From positions 1 through 25,312 of the forward strand of contig CALZAJ010000005.1 of the NCBI GenBank assembly GCA_945613785.1: a stretch of DNA of 25,312 bases. Direction: 5' to 3'. The translations under genes and the position numbers were made by a program. The notes beneath the pieces were generated by a model. That model ran no database searches. It was not told the origin of the DNA and saw only the letters and a program-made list of their open reading frames with translations. This stretch comes from an uncultured Verrucomicrobiota bacterium. GTDB taxonomy: Bacteria; Verrucomicrobiota; Kiritimatiellia; RFP12; UBA1067. Each line of letters starts with the position of its first letter. Within the stretch, counting starts at the first letter, position 1. Of this stretch, positions 14,830-22,462 are shown piece after piece.

Positions 14830-17406
14830 CTACTTCTTCAACGTCTTCAGCGTGAGCCCTGTCAGGTCCTTGCCCTTCTCCTGGAACAGCAGCGAAACCA
14901 CCCAAGCCGTCAGGACACAGACCGCCAAACCGATGCCGCCCAACAAGAACGGATGGAATTTCAAGCCAAATACATCACAATTTAGCAATTTACAGCTGAA
15001 ACAGACGAAATAATTCGCAATAAGGCCTGCCACCGCCGCCCCGCCCTTAATCCGCGGCATGAAGACACCCATGAAGAAGAGTCCCGTCAGTCCCGCCGTC
15101 AGCATCGCGATGAATTCATTAAAGTTATCAAAAAGTGCAGAAGATTCGACACGAGATAGCTTTAACGCCGCGCAGATGCCGAGCACACCCACCACAGAGG
15201 TGCAGACCTGACCCGCCCGAATCTGCGCCTTGCCCGAGATGGTCGGATTGAAGCGCTTGATGAAGTCCGTGACCACCGCCGTCGAGGCGGACGACAGATT
15301 CGCCGACAAGGTCGAAATCGTCGCCGCAAAGATCGCCGCAATGACGAGACCCGCCAGCCACGGCGGCATCTCCGTCGCCAGAAAGAGCGGCAGGATCGAG
15401 TCACCCTTCGGCATCGTCACGTCCATCGCCCCCGGATTCGTGTGGTAGAACGCAAAAAGCGCCATGCCGATTCCGTAGAAGACGACCTGCGCGAAGACGC
15501 TCATGCCGCCGTTGAACCACAGGGACCGCTTCGTCGCGTTCTCGTCCGGCGTCGCGATGTAACGCTGGATCACGCACTGGTCCGACGTGTAGCTCGAGAG
15601 GTTTGAGATGAGGCCCTGCACCGCCACCACCCAAAAGACCGGCTGCGAGAGGAGCGGACGGAAATCCCACATCGCATGCTTGTCATACGACGTCGCCACG
15701 TTCCAGAAGGTCGACAGGTGCGCCCCGTCCGGTCCCGTCTTGAGGATGAGGAGGACAAGGACCGACACCGCGCCGCCCAACAGCACGATGCCCTGGACGA
15801 AGTCGGACCAGATGACGGCCTCGAGTCCCCCGAGCGAACAGTAGATCATCGTCAGGACGCCGCAGATGAGAATGCACGCGTCGATCGAGATGCCCGTCAC
15901 GGCATTGAGCGCAATCGCCGGCAACAGGGTGACCACCGCCACACGGCAGACCATGAAGGCGATGAACGCCGCCGAACCGAAGAGCCGCACGCCGAGATTG
16001 AAGCGCTTCTCCAGGTACTCGTAGGCCGAGGTGATCCCGAGCCGGCAAAAGAACGGCAGATAGTAGTAGATCGCCACCGGCGCCATGCCCACGATGAAGA
16101 ACGCCATCACGAAGTACCGCCAGTCGGAAAGATACGCCTGCGCCGGAATCGCGAGGAAGGTGATCGACGAAAGCATTGTCGCGAAGATCGACATGCCCGC
16201 CACATACCACGGAATCTTGCCGCCGCCGCGGAAGTAGTCGTTCTCGTCCTTCTTCTTGAAGATGAAGTAGCACGCCAGACCGACCATCAGGCAGGCATAG
16301 ATCGCGACGACCGTCCAGGCCGATGCACCGAACTTGCCCGTCTTCACAAAGCAAGCCGTGGACACCGCATCCGTCCGACACGCCGGCGCCCGCTCGCCGC
16401 CCGCGAGGATCAGCTCGTACTGCTCGGGCGTCTTGCCCTTCTTGAGTCCCGCCGCCGCCCCGCAGCGCGGTTCGTCGCCTTCGGCCAACGCCCCGTAGTC
16501 GCACCAGGCGTCCGTCACGCAGTTGTACGCGAGGATCTTCCGCTGCCAGCCGAGCTTCGCGGGATCGGTCTCCGTCGACCCGTTCTGCGCCCGCGCGATC
16601 CAGCCCTCGTAGCCGAAGCCGCCGATGAGGAGGACATGCTGATGCCCGGAGGCGAGAAACGCCGCGCCGATCGTCGTCGTGTCCTCGGGTAGGTCCGCGA
16701 GCTTCTTCCAGCTCCCCGTGGAGAGCACCAGGCCGTAACCATCGCGGAGCGGCGCCTTGGTTACGACATCGAATCCGCCGTAGACGACCAGGAGCTTCTC
16801 CTTCTGGTCGCCGTTCTGGACGACGGCCACCGGCTGAGAACGCGCAACGCCTGGAAGCTCGGCGACGGGGGTCCATTGTTTGCGTGTTTGCGTGTCTGAC
16901 TGGGAGGACCGCGCGGAGAGTTCAAGCCGATAGATTTTTGACGACGTGACGACATAGACGAACTTGCCGTCACAAGCCGCCGCACCCATCTGCACCGGTT
17001 CGGGGAGATTCGGCAATTCCGTAACCCCGCAGCCCTCGGCGGGGCTATTCAGCAGGAAGGCCTTCGCCGACACCGTCTTGCCGTCCGTGCCGCCCGCACA
17101 GAAAAGGCCCTCGGACGTCTCACACGAGACACCCTCGGCAAGCGGCTGCGGCAGTTCGCCTCGCTTCGTCCAGCTGCCGTCTGCCGCGCGGAGTTGAACG
17201 TCCGCACGATAGACCTTTGTGCCGTCGACGAAATCGCTGCCGCCGGCGACCAGGAACGAACCGTCCTCCAGGAAGCCGCCGAACGGACGCGCCACCTTCG
17301 CCGGCAGCGTCTCGGACGCGCCCCAGTTCACCTCGACGGGCGTCGCGAGGGCAAAGGCAGAATGTAAAATGAAGAATGAAAAGGCGAAGAATCTTACCGC
17401 GCGCAT
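14830..17406 (-). CDS. Kelch beta-propeller fused to sodium:solute symporter (probable sialic acid transporter)
   Basis: An 858-residue fusion. Residues 1-22 are a signal peptide or first membrane segment. Residues about 25-355 form a kelch-type propeller with repeated GG turns (FLVAGG, GLFCAGG, LLVVYGG, VLLIGG, LILAGG), like NanM-type N-acetylneuraminate epimerases and cyclically permuted mutarotases. From about 364 a sodium:solute symporter (SSS) domain with about 13 membrane helices follows, including ISTLSANLSSASTAVVTDF, the SSS sodium-site helix. The SSS N-terminus is normally periplasmic, so the propeller would face the periplasm and could present the right anomer to the carrier. ATG 17406 is chosen because AAGGGA lies 8 bp before it; the ATG at 17415 has no SD spacing. 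It starts 12 bp after the sialidase stop, so the two are surely co-transcribed. Substrate is inferred from the neighbour. Confidence 0.88.
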   Translation of the reverse strand: MRAVRFFAFSFFILHSAFALATPVEVNWGASETLPAKVARPFGGFLEDGSFLVAGGSDFVDGTKVYRADVQLRAADGSWTKRGELPQPLAEGVSCETSEGLFCAGGTDGKTVSAKAFLLNSPAEGCGVTELPNLPEPVQMGAAACDGKFVYVVTSSKIYRLELSARSSQSDTQTRKQWTPVAELPGVARSQPVAVVQNGDQKEKLLVVYGGFDVVTKAPLRDGYGLVLSTGSWKKLADLPEDTTTIGAAFLASGHQHVLLIGGFGYEGWIARAQNGSTETDPAKLGWQRKILAYNCVTDAWCDYGALAEGDEPRCGAAAGLKKGKTPEQYELILAGGERAPACRTDAVSTACFVKTGKFGASAWTVVAIYACLMVGLACYFIFKKKDENDYFRGGGKIPWYVAGMSIFATMLSSITFLAIPAQAYLSDWRYFVMAFFIVGMAPVAIYYYLPFFCRLGITSAYEYLEKRFNLGVRLFGSAAFIAFMVCRVAVVTLLPAIALNAVTGISIDACILICGVLTMIYCSLGGLEAVIWSDFVQGIVLLGGAVSVLVLLILKTGPDGAHLSTFWNVATSYDKHAMWDFRPLLSQPVFWVVAVQGLISNLSSYTSDQCVIQRYIATPDENATKRSLWFNGGMSVFAQVVFYGIGMALFAFYHTNPGAMDVTMPKGDSILPLFLATEMPPWLAGLVIAAIFAATISTLSANLSSASTAVVTDFIKRFNPTISGKAQIRAGQVCTSVVGVLGICAALKLSRVESSALFDNFNEFIAMLTAGLTGLFFMGVFMPRIKGGAAVAGLIANYFVCFSCKLLNCDVFGLKFHPFLLGGIGLAVCVLTAWVVSLLFQEKGKDLTGLTLKTLKK

Positions 17407-17418
17407 GAACACCATCCC

Positions 17419-18489
17419 TTACTTGAACTGCGCCTTCACGTCGGCGAGCGGAATGGTGACGAAGTTGATCGTCGCATAGCCCGCGCCTTCGTAGAGGCAA
17501 CCGACTTCCTGGCCGCCTGGGAGGAGCGTGATGTCGGAATACGCCGCGCCCTGCGGTTCGATCGAGATGCCCTCGCTCCAGGTCTGGCCGTTGTCGATCG
17601 ACGCGCGCAGGTAGAGGTTGCGACGGCCGTTCGCCTTGCAGTTGGAGAAGAGGAGCGCCTTGCCGCAGCGCATGATCTGCGCGTTGCACTGCGGGTCCGT
17701 CAGCGTCTTGTCATAACGCGACTCCCACGTCTCGCCGCGGTCCTTCGACACATGGATCTGACGGCCGCCGCCGCGCCAGCGCGAGTTGATCATCCAGCTG
17801 CCGTCCGTGAGCTCCACGACCTTGCACTCGTCACCGAACTTCGCCGGCTTGCCGACGGCCTTCCACGTCTTGCCGTGGTCGGTCGAACCGAAGAGCGCAT
17901 TGCCGTCGCCGACATGGACGAGCGTATGGAGCAAGGTGCCGTCCTTCATCTGCGCGCCCGAGCCGGACGAGATGAAGATGAAGCCGCCCTTCTGTCCGAA
18001 CGGCCATCCCCCAAAGGCGATGTCCTTCGAGATGTCGCGCGGCTTCGACCACGTCTTGCCGTTGTCCGCCGACTCCTGCACCCGGAACTGATAGATGCCG
18101 CTCTGCTTCTTGCACTCCCACACGTTGTAGAAGAGGAAGATCTTCTTGGCCTCGGAATCGACGACGAAGCTCGGATCCGATCCCGCCCACTGCTCCTCGT
18201 CATTCCACTTCCACGTGTACGAATTGACCGGGTCGGTCCACGTCTTGCCGCCGTCGGTCGAACGGCGGATCGAGATGTTGATCGGCTGATGCGTATTGAG
18301 ATCGCCGCCATGGTTCTTGCGCGCATCGCTCGCCGCGACGAGGTCGCCGTTCGGCGCCGTGCACAAGGCCGGGATGCGGTAGATCTTGATTCCCTGATCG
18401 CCGCCCTTCCAGAGCGTAACCGGTTCCGAAACAGCCGAAACGGCGAACACAGCCGACACGGCGGCCAGCAGACAGAATTGCTTGAACAT
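17419..18489 (-). CDS. Secreted exo-sialidase (GH33)
   Basis: A 356-residue enzyme that should release terminal sialic acid from glycans. It has a signal peptide (about 1-21). The six-bladed GH33 fold is indicated by YRIPAL with R38 of the arginine triad, candidate acid/base D55 in AASDARKN, five Asp boxes of S-x-D-x-G-x-T-W (77-84, 140-147, 202-209, 248-255, 297-304), R237 in INSRWR, the Glu-bearing DECKVVELTDG (E221 or E226), R290 in GRRNLYL, and nucleophile Y317 in AAYSDITLL. The set of catalytic residues appears complete and the length suits a single-domain sialidase without carbohydrate-binding modules. A good SD (GAGGGGAG) precedes ATG 18489. It leads a two-gene unit with the kelch-SSS transporter. 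Whether it is periplasmic or exported further cannot be seen. Confidence 0.94.
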   Translation of the reverse strand: MFKQFCLLAAVSAVFAVSAVSEPVTLWKGGDQGIKIYRIPALCTAPNGDLVAASDARKNHGGDLNTHQPINISIRRSTDGGKTWTDPVNSYTWKWNDEEQWAGSDPSFVVDSEAKKIFLFYNVWECKKQSGIYQFRVQESADNGKTWSKPRDISKDIAFGGWPFGQKGGFIFISSGSGAQMKDGTLLHTLVHVGDGNALFGSTDHGKTWKAVGKPAKFGDECKVVELTDGSWMINSRWRGGGRQIHVSKDRGETWESRYDKTLTDPQCNAQIMRCGKALLFSNCKANGRRNLYLRASIDNGQTWSEGISIEPQGAAYSDITLLPGGQEVGCLYEGAGYATINFVTIPLADVKAQFK

Positions 18490-18515
18490 GTTTTTCTCCC
18501 CTCGTTGTGTTTTTG

Positions 18516-18521
18516 ATTATA
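18516..18521 (-). promoter_or_regulatory. -10 element for the sialidase operon
   Basis: TATAAT on the minus strand, with a predicted start near 18509 and a leader of about 20 bases holding a GAGGGGAG SD. The hexamer at 17 bp (TCGTCT) is a weak -35. The 110-bp gap after mnmE that contains it shows only a weak AGCCC/GGGCT hairpin, not a clear terminator. Confidence 0.65.
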
Positions 18522-18599
18522 GCAAAAGCAAAACCGTAAGACGAGTAGCCCATTACAACCCAACGAGGGCTGACGCGCTAAACTGTCCGCGACGCTTGC

Positions 18600-19949
18600 T
18601 CACTTTCCGACGCAAAAGCGCGAGAAGAGACGGTCCAGGAGATCTTCCGAGTAGACGGCGCCGAATTCAGCGCCGAGAATCTCGCACGCGCGATGCAGCG
18701 CATTGCCGAGCAGGACGAGATCGGCCGCAGGTGCGTCAGACGTGAGGAGAGACAGCGCCTCGTGATAGGCTGCGGCACGCGATTCCATCGACTGCTCTTC
18801 GTCGAACGCCTCGGCTCGTTTCACCAGCTTGTCGACGATCGCCTGCTTGAGTGCGTCCAATCCTTCGCCGGTCTTCGCGGAAACGAAGAGCCGTTGAGAA
18901 TCCGTCGCGTCCCGACGTGCGGACGCCGAAAGCAAATCGCATTTCGAGACGACCGTGATCGTCGCCTCCCGCCTGTCGGCCGCCGGCTGTCGCACGGCGT
19001 CCGCCGATCCGAGCTCAACCACCACGGCCGCCTTCTCAATCAGCCGTTCGCTCCGCCGAACCCCTTCGGCCTCAATCGCGTCAGCCGTCTCACGCAGTCC
19101 CGCCGTGTCGACGAGGCGCACCGGCCAACCGTCGAGATCGAGCCACTCCTCGATCGAATCGCGCGTCGTGCCCGCAACCTCGGAGACGATCGCACGATGC
19201 TCGCCGAGGAGCGCATTCATGAGCGAGCTCTTGCCCGCGTTCGGCGGACCCGCCAAGACGACCAACGCCCCTTCGCGCAGAATCTTCCCTTCGCGCGCCC
19301 GCACCAAAGCGGACCGCAACGAATCCTTGAGCTCCTCCACACGTGCGGCCAACGACGTCAGGAAGGATTCCGGCAGTTCGCCTTCGTCGATATCGAGCGC
19401 GTGCTCTACTTCGGACGAGATGTCAATCGCCTGTTCGTAAAGCGTCTGCGCCTCTCGATCGCGTTGACCCGTCAGCCCTTTGAGCGCGACATCCGCCGCC
19501 CGCTCGGTCTTCGCATCGATGAGATCCAGCACCGACTCCGCCTGGTCAAGCGCCAACTTCCCGTTCAGGAACGCACGCTCGGTGAATTCGCCGCGCCGCG
19601 CCAAACGCGCACCTGCAGCCAAGCACGCCGCGAGAATCCGTTGTGGCGTCACGGTGCCGCCATGACACTGGAACTCGACGACATCTTCGCCGGTGTAGCT
19701 GTGCGGCGCCTTGAAGGAAAGGAGAAGACCTTCGTCGAGAATCAACGGACCGCAGGGGTCGGCTGGCGCCTGCCGCCTGTCGTCCGTCCCGCGAAACGAC
19801 ACGAACTGGACGCGTCCGACCTGCGGCTTCTTGTTCGTCAACCGCTCGGCGACGACAAACGCGTCAGGTCCCGACACCCGAATAACAGCAACGCCACCGC
19901 GCCCGGGCGCAGTGGCGATTGCCGCGATGGTGTCGTTGCGAGCAACCAT
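18600..19949 (-). CDS. mnmE: tRNA uridine-5-carboxymethylaminomethyl modification GTPase MnmE
   Basis: A 449-residue tRNA modification GTPase that, with MnmG, adds (carboxymethyl)aminomethyl groups to wobble U34. The N-terminal tetrahydrofolate-binding domain begins NDTIAAIATAPGRGGVAVIR and has SYTGEDVVEFQCHGG. The central G domain has G1 GPPNAGKS (234-241), G2 TTRD (261-264), G3 DTAG (281-284) and G4 as SKCD (335-338) instead of the usual NKxD. The C-terminus ends FCVGK, the C(I/L/V)GK motif with C446. Length is normal. SD GAGGAG precedes ATG 19949, 39 bp after the antiporter stop. The gene is a universal housekeeping gene and its neighbours say nothing about its role. Confidence 0.97.
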   Translation of the reverse strand: MVARNDTIAAIATAPGRGGVAVIRVSGPDAFVVAERLTNKKPQVGRVQFVSFRGTDDRRQAPADPCGPLILDEGLLLSFKAPHSYTGEDVVEFQCHGGTVTPQRILAACLAAGARLARRGEFTERAFLNGKLALDQAESVLDLIDAKTERAADVALKGLTGQRDREAQTLYEQAIDISSEVEHALDIDEGELPESFLTSLAARVEELKDSLRSALVRAREGKILREGALVVLAGPPNAGKSSLMNALLGEHRAIVSEVAGTTRDSIEEWLDLDGWPVRLVDTAGLRETADAIEAEGVRRSERLIEKAAVVVELGSADAVRQPAADRREATITVVSKCDLLSASARRDATDSQRLFVSAKTGEGLDALKQAIVDKLVKRAEAFDEEQSMESRAAAYHEALSLLTSDAPAADLVLLGNALHRACEILGAEFGAVYSEDLLDRLFSRFCVGK

Positions 19950-19988
19950 CTCTTCTCCTCAACCAGCCGTCAGCTGTCCGCCGCCGTC

Positions 19989-22301
19989 TTACTTCGCATG
20001 ACGGAAGAAGCGACGCATCTCATCGGGCGACTTGCACGCCGCGAGACGCTCGGCTCCATTGTCCGCACGAAGCGCACGCGAGATGAAGCTCATGAGCTGC
20101 AGGTACGGCGTCTGCGCCTGGTCGTTCGCCAGCGTCAACACGATGATCTGGACCTGGCTCTTGTCGATCGTCTCGTAATCCGGAATGCAACCGCCGGCCG
20201 TACCCGAGTTGTCGACGATCGCCACCGCACCGGCGATGCCGCGGACGGACGCGTCACGTCCGTGCGGCACGGCAATGCCGTGATCGAGACCCGTCGGCAT
20301 CGACTCCTCGCGGCGCAAGACGGCGGCCACCGCGGCCGCGGCGTCCGTCACATGATGCGGACTCGCCTTCGCGATCTCGGCAACCATCTTCTCGACGGCC
20401 TCCTGCTTCGACGCGGCCTTGAAGCCCGGCAGCATCACGAAGCCCTGGAGATAACGGCCGACACCCTCGTGACCGCGCTTCGCCGCCTCCGTGTTCGTGA
20501 TCATCTGTTCGATGTCTTCCTTGCGGATCGGCTTGGCGATGGCACGCGCGAGATCGTTCATCTGGCTCGCGACTTCCATCCACGCGGTCATCACGATCGC
20601 CTCTTCCGCCGGCGTGCAGGTGAAACGGATCTTGTAACCGTGGCGGCGGATCGACAGCTCGATGTCATCCAAGGCGATCTCCCAGATCTGGTCTTCCTGC
20701 GAGAGGCACGTCACGAAGAAGCCCTCGTTGCGGAACTCCATGAGGATCTTGGCCATCACCAACTCGGCCATGTCATCGTTGGCAAGCGCAAACATCACCT
20801 CGCGCGAACCGTCCTTGGAGGGCTTCGGGTGACGGACGCCCTTGGCCTTCGGCGCAAAGAGTCCGACCAGCGCCGGCGGCGCAACGACCGTCGTGACGAG
20901 CGTCATCAGGATGCCGATGCCGAAGATCTCCTGCGTGAGATAACCCGCGGAAAGTCCAATGCCGGCGATGATGAGCGCGACTTCGCCACGCGGCACCATG
21001 CCCGCGCCAATCCGCAGACCGCCCAGGAAATTGAAGCCGCAGCACATCGAAGGAATCATGCAGCCCAGCACCTTCGCCAGGACGGCAAGGACCGTGTAGA
21101 TGCCGCCGAAGATCAGGACGGGCTTCGAACAGAGCGCGCTCATGTCCACCATCATGCCCATCGCGCAGAAAAAGACGGGGACGAGGAACGTGTAGACCGG
21201 CGTGAGCATCTCGGTGATCGGATGCTTGAGGTCCGTGCGCGAGAGCGCCAGGCCCATCACGTACGCACCGATGATCATCGCCAGACCCATCATCTCGAAG
21301 AAGCCGGCGAGCACAAGCGCCAGACCGAACGCCATCGTCGCGATGACGACCGGAGACTTGAAGCAACGCTTCAGGAACTTCGCGATGTAGCGCGCCGCGA
21401 GGACGCCGATCGCCGTCGCACCGAGCCAGACGCCGAACGCCTTGAGCGCGACAAGGCCGATGTTGCCCCAGTCCATGCCGCCCGCAGCCGCACCCTCGGC
21501 CGCGGCCTTCACGCCGACGTTCGCGGCGATGATGCCGTTGCCGATCGCGAGCACGATCAAACCCAACACGTCGTCAATCACGGCGCCGGCCATGATCGTC
21601 GTGCCTTCTTCGGAATCCATCTTCTTCTTCTCGGAGAGAATGCGAGCCGTGATGCCGACGGACGTCGCCGTGGACATGATGCCCATGTAGAGCGGAGCCG
21701 CCTGAGTGATCGCCTGCGCCAGCGGCATCGACTTCAGATCCGCAAAGGTCTCGAAGAACTGAGGCAACAGCCAGACCGCGCAAAGATCGCCGAAGGCAAA
21801 GGAAACCAACACGCCGCCGACACCGACCATCGAGCCGACGAACGAATACTTCAGGAACATCTTGAGGTTCGTCTCGAGACCCGACAGGAAGAGCAGGATG
21901 ATCGAGGCGAGCGTCGCAATGCCGTATAGCGCCGGCGAAGTCGCGTCAAAGGTGTGCCCGTGCGCCGCCATCTCGCGGAGCGCCGCGCCATGGAAGAGTC
22001 CGTCCTTGAACAGGCCGTTAAACATATCCGGACAGAAGCCGATGCCGCCCAACGCCCACGGACCAATCACAATGCCCGCCGCCAGTTCGCCGAGAATCGA
22101 CGGCAGCTTCATCATCGAGGCAAGCGCACCACCAACCTTCGCAGCAAAGATGATGATGCCGATCTGCAACACGAGGAACATCATCTCCTCCGTGCGCGGC
22201 AACCCGAAATTCGGATAGGGCGGGGTCTCCGCATGGGAGGCGTACAAACCAGTCGCGGCCAGCACAGCCACAACCATCAAGCAAAACTTCCTGTTTTTCA
22301 T
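19989..22301 (-). CDS. CPA2 cation/proton antiporter with C-terminal PTS EIIA-like domain
   Basis: A 770-residue inner-membrane antiporter. Residues 1-24 look like a cleavable signal peptide (KNRK, hydrophobic core, ASHA-ET). Residues about 40-485 form a CPA2 exchanger with LPSILGELAAGIVIGP, the ion-site pair D243-D244 in VIDDVLGLIVL, and VPRGEVALIIAGIG. Residues about 500-610 are a cytosolic linker region I do not recognise. Residues about 612-770 resemble a fructose/mannitol-type PTS EIIA domain, with HGIAVPHGR giving phospho-acceptor candidate H680. This suggests transport gated by phosphotransfer or nutrient state. ATG 22301 was chosen because the TATAAT at 22312-22317 would lie inside the longer frame starting at 22343. 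The ion carried (Na or K) cannot be told. Confidence 0.9.
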   Translation of the reverse strand: MKNRKFCLMVVAVLAATGLYASHAETPPYPNFGLPRTEEMMFLVLQIGIIIFAAKVGGALASMMKLPSILGELAAGIVIGPWALGGIGFCPDMFNGLFKDGLFHGAALREMAAHGHTFDATSPALYGIATLASIILLFLSGLETNLKMFLKYSFVGSMVGVGGVLVSFAFGDLCAVWLLPQFFETFADLKSMPLAQAITQAAPLYMGIMSTATSVGITARILSEKKKMDSEEGTTIMAGAVIDDVLGLIVLAIGNGIIAANVGVKAAAEGAAAGGMDWGNIGLVALKAFGVWLGATAIGVLAARYIAKFLKRCFKSPVVIATMAFGLALVLAGFFEMMGLAMIIGAYVMGLALSRTDLKHPITEMLTPVYTFLVPVFFCAMGMMVDMSALCSKPVLIFGGIYTVLAVLAKVLGCMIPSMCCGFNFLGGLRIGAGMVPRGEVALIIAGIGLSAGYLTQEIFGIGILMTLVTTVVAPPALVGLFAPKAKGVRHPKPSKDGSREVMFALANDDMAELVMAKILMEFRNEGFFVTCLSQEDQIWEIALDDIELSIRRHGYKIRFTCTPAEEAIVMTAWMEVASQMNDLARAIAKPIRKEDIEQMITNTEAAKRGHEGVGRYLQGFVMLPGFKAASKQEAVEKMVAEIAKASPHHVTDAAAAVAAVLRREESMPTGLDHGIAVPHGRDASVRGIAGAVAIVDNSGTAGGCIPDYETIDKSQVQIIVLTLANDQAQTPYLQLMSFISRALRADNGAERLAACKSPDEMRRFFRHAK

Positions 22302-22311
22302 ATGACCGCAA

Positions 22312-22317
22312 ATTATA
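22312..22317 (-). promoter_or_regulatory. -10 element for antiporter-mnmE
   Basis: TATAAT on the minus strand lies only 10 bp before ATG 22301, so the transcript would start about 4 bases before the ATG and be effectively leaderless. No -35 at 16-18 bp; a TTGCAC lies at 20 bp. Confidence 0.5.
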
Positions 22318-22360
22318 TCACAATTCGGTCTCATATTGTGCAACTATCCGCCAAACCAGC

Positions 22361-22373
22361 GGGGTCTGTCCCC
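22361..22373. repeat. Small palindrome in the divergent intergenic region
   Basis: GGGGTCTGTCCCC, a 4-bp stem around TCTGT, lying between the divergent promoters. It resembles the cores of short dispersed palindromes found in many bacteria, but only one copy is visible. It could equally be a regulator site or chance. The remaining intergenic sequence (22302-22462) shows nothing beyond the two -10 elements. Confidence 0.25.
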
Positions 22374-22443
22374 CTCACAGAATCACTGTTCTTCCTGAGC
22401 GATTCGTCGCCAACACAAACCTCCCAAACACTCTCATTTATGG

Positions 22444-22449
22444 TATAAT
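22444..22449 (+). promoter_or_regulatory. -10 element for the MoxR operon
   Basis: TATAAT on the plus strand, 13 bp before ATG 22463, implying a start near 22456 and a leader of about 7 bases without an SD. No -35 is evident. Confidence 0.55.
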
Positions 22450-22462
22450 CCCTCTCATCAGC

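Noticed and set aside
15676..16876. Long frames on both strands within the kelch-SSS gene
   Set aside because: Composition is Arg/Gly/His-rich, without a membrane segment or motif; the kelch-SSS frame is continuous and well supported.
18541..18599. Possible terminator after mnmE
   Set aside because: Only a 5-bp AGCCC/GGGCT hairpin with a long loop and no adjacent T-tract on the minus strand; not convincing.
18693..21929. A 1078-codon plus-strand open frame
   Set aside because: It spans opposite mnmE and the antiporter, both unmistakable on the minus strand. The product is a low-complexity Arg/His/Asp-rich shadow.
22018..22343. Longer antiporter start at 22343
   Set aside because: It would place the TATAAT element within the coding sequence and put 14 unrelated residues before a good signal peptide; ATG 22301 is preferred.
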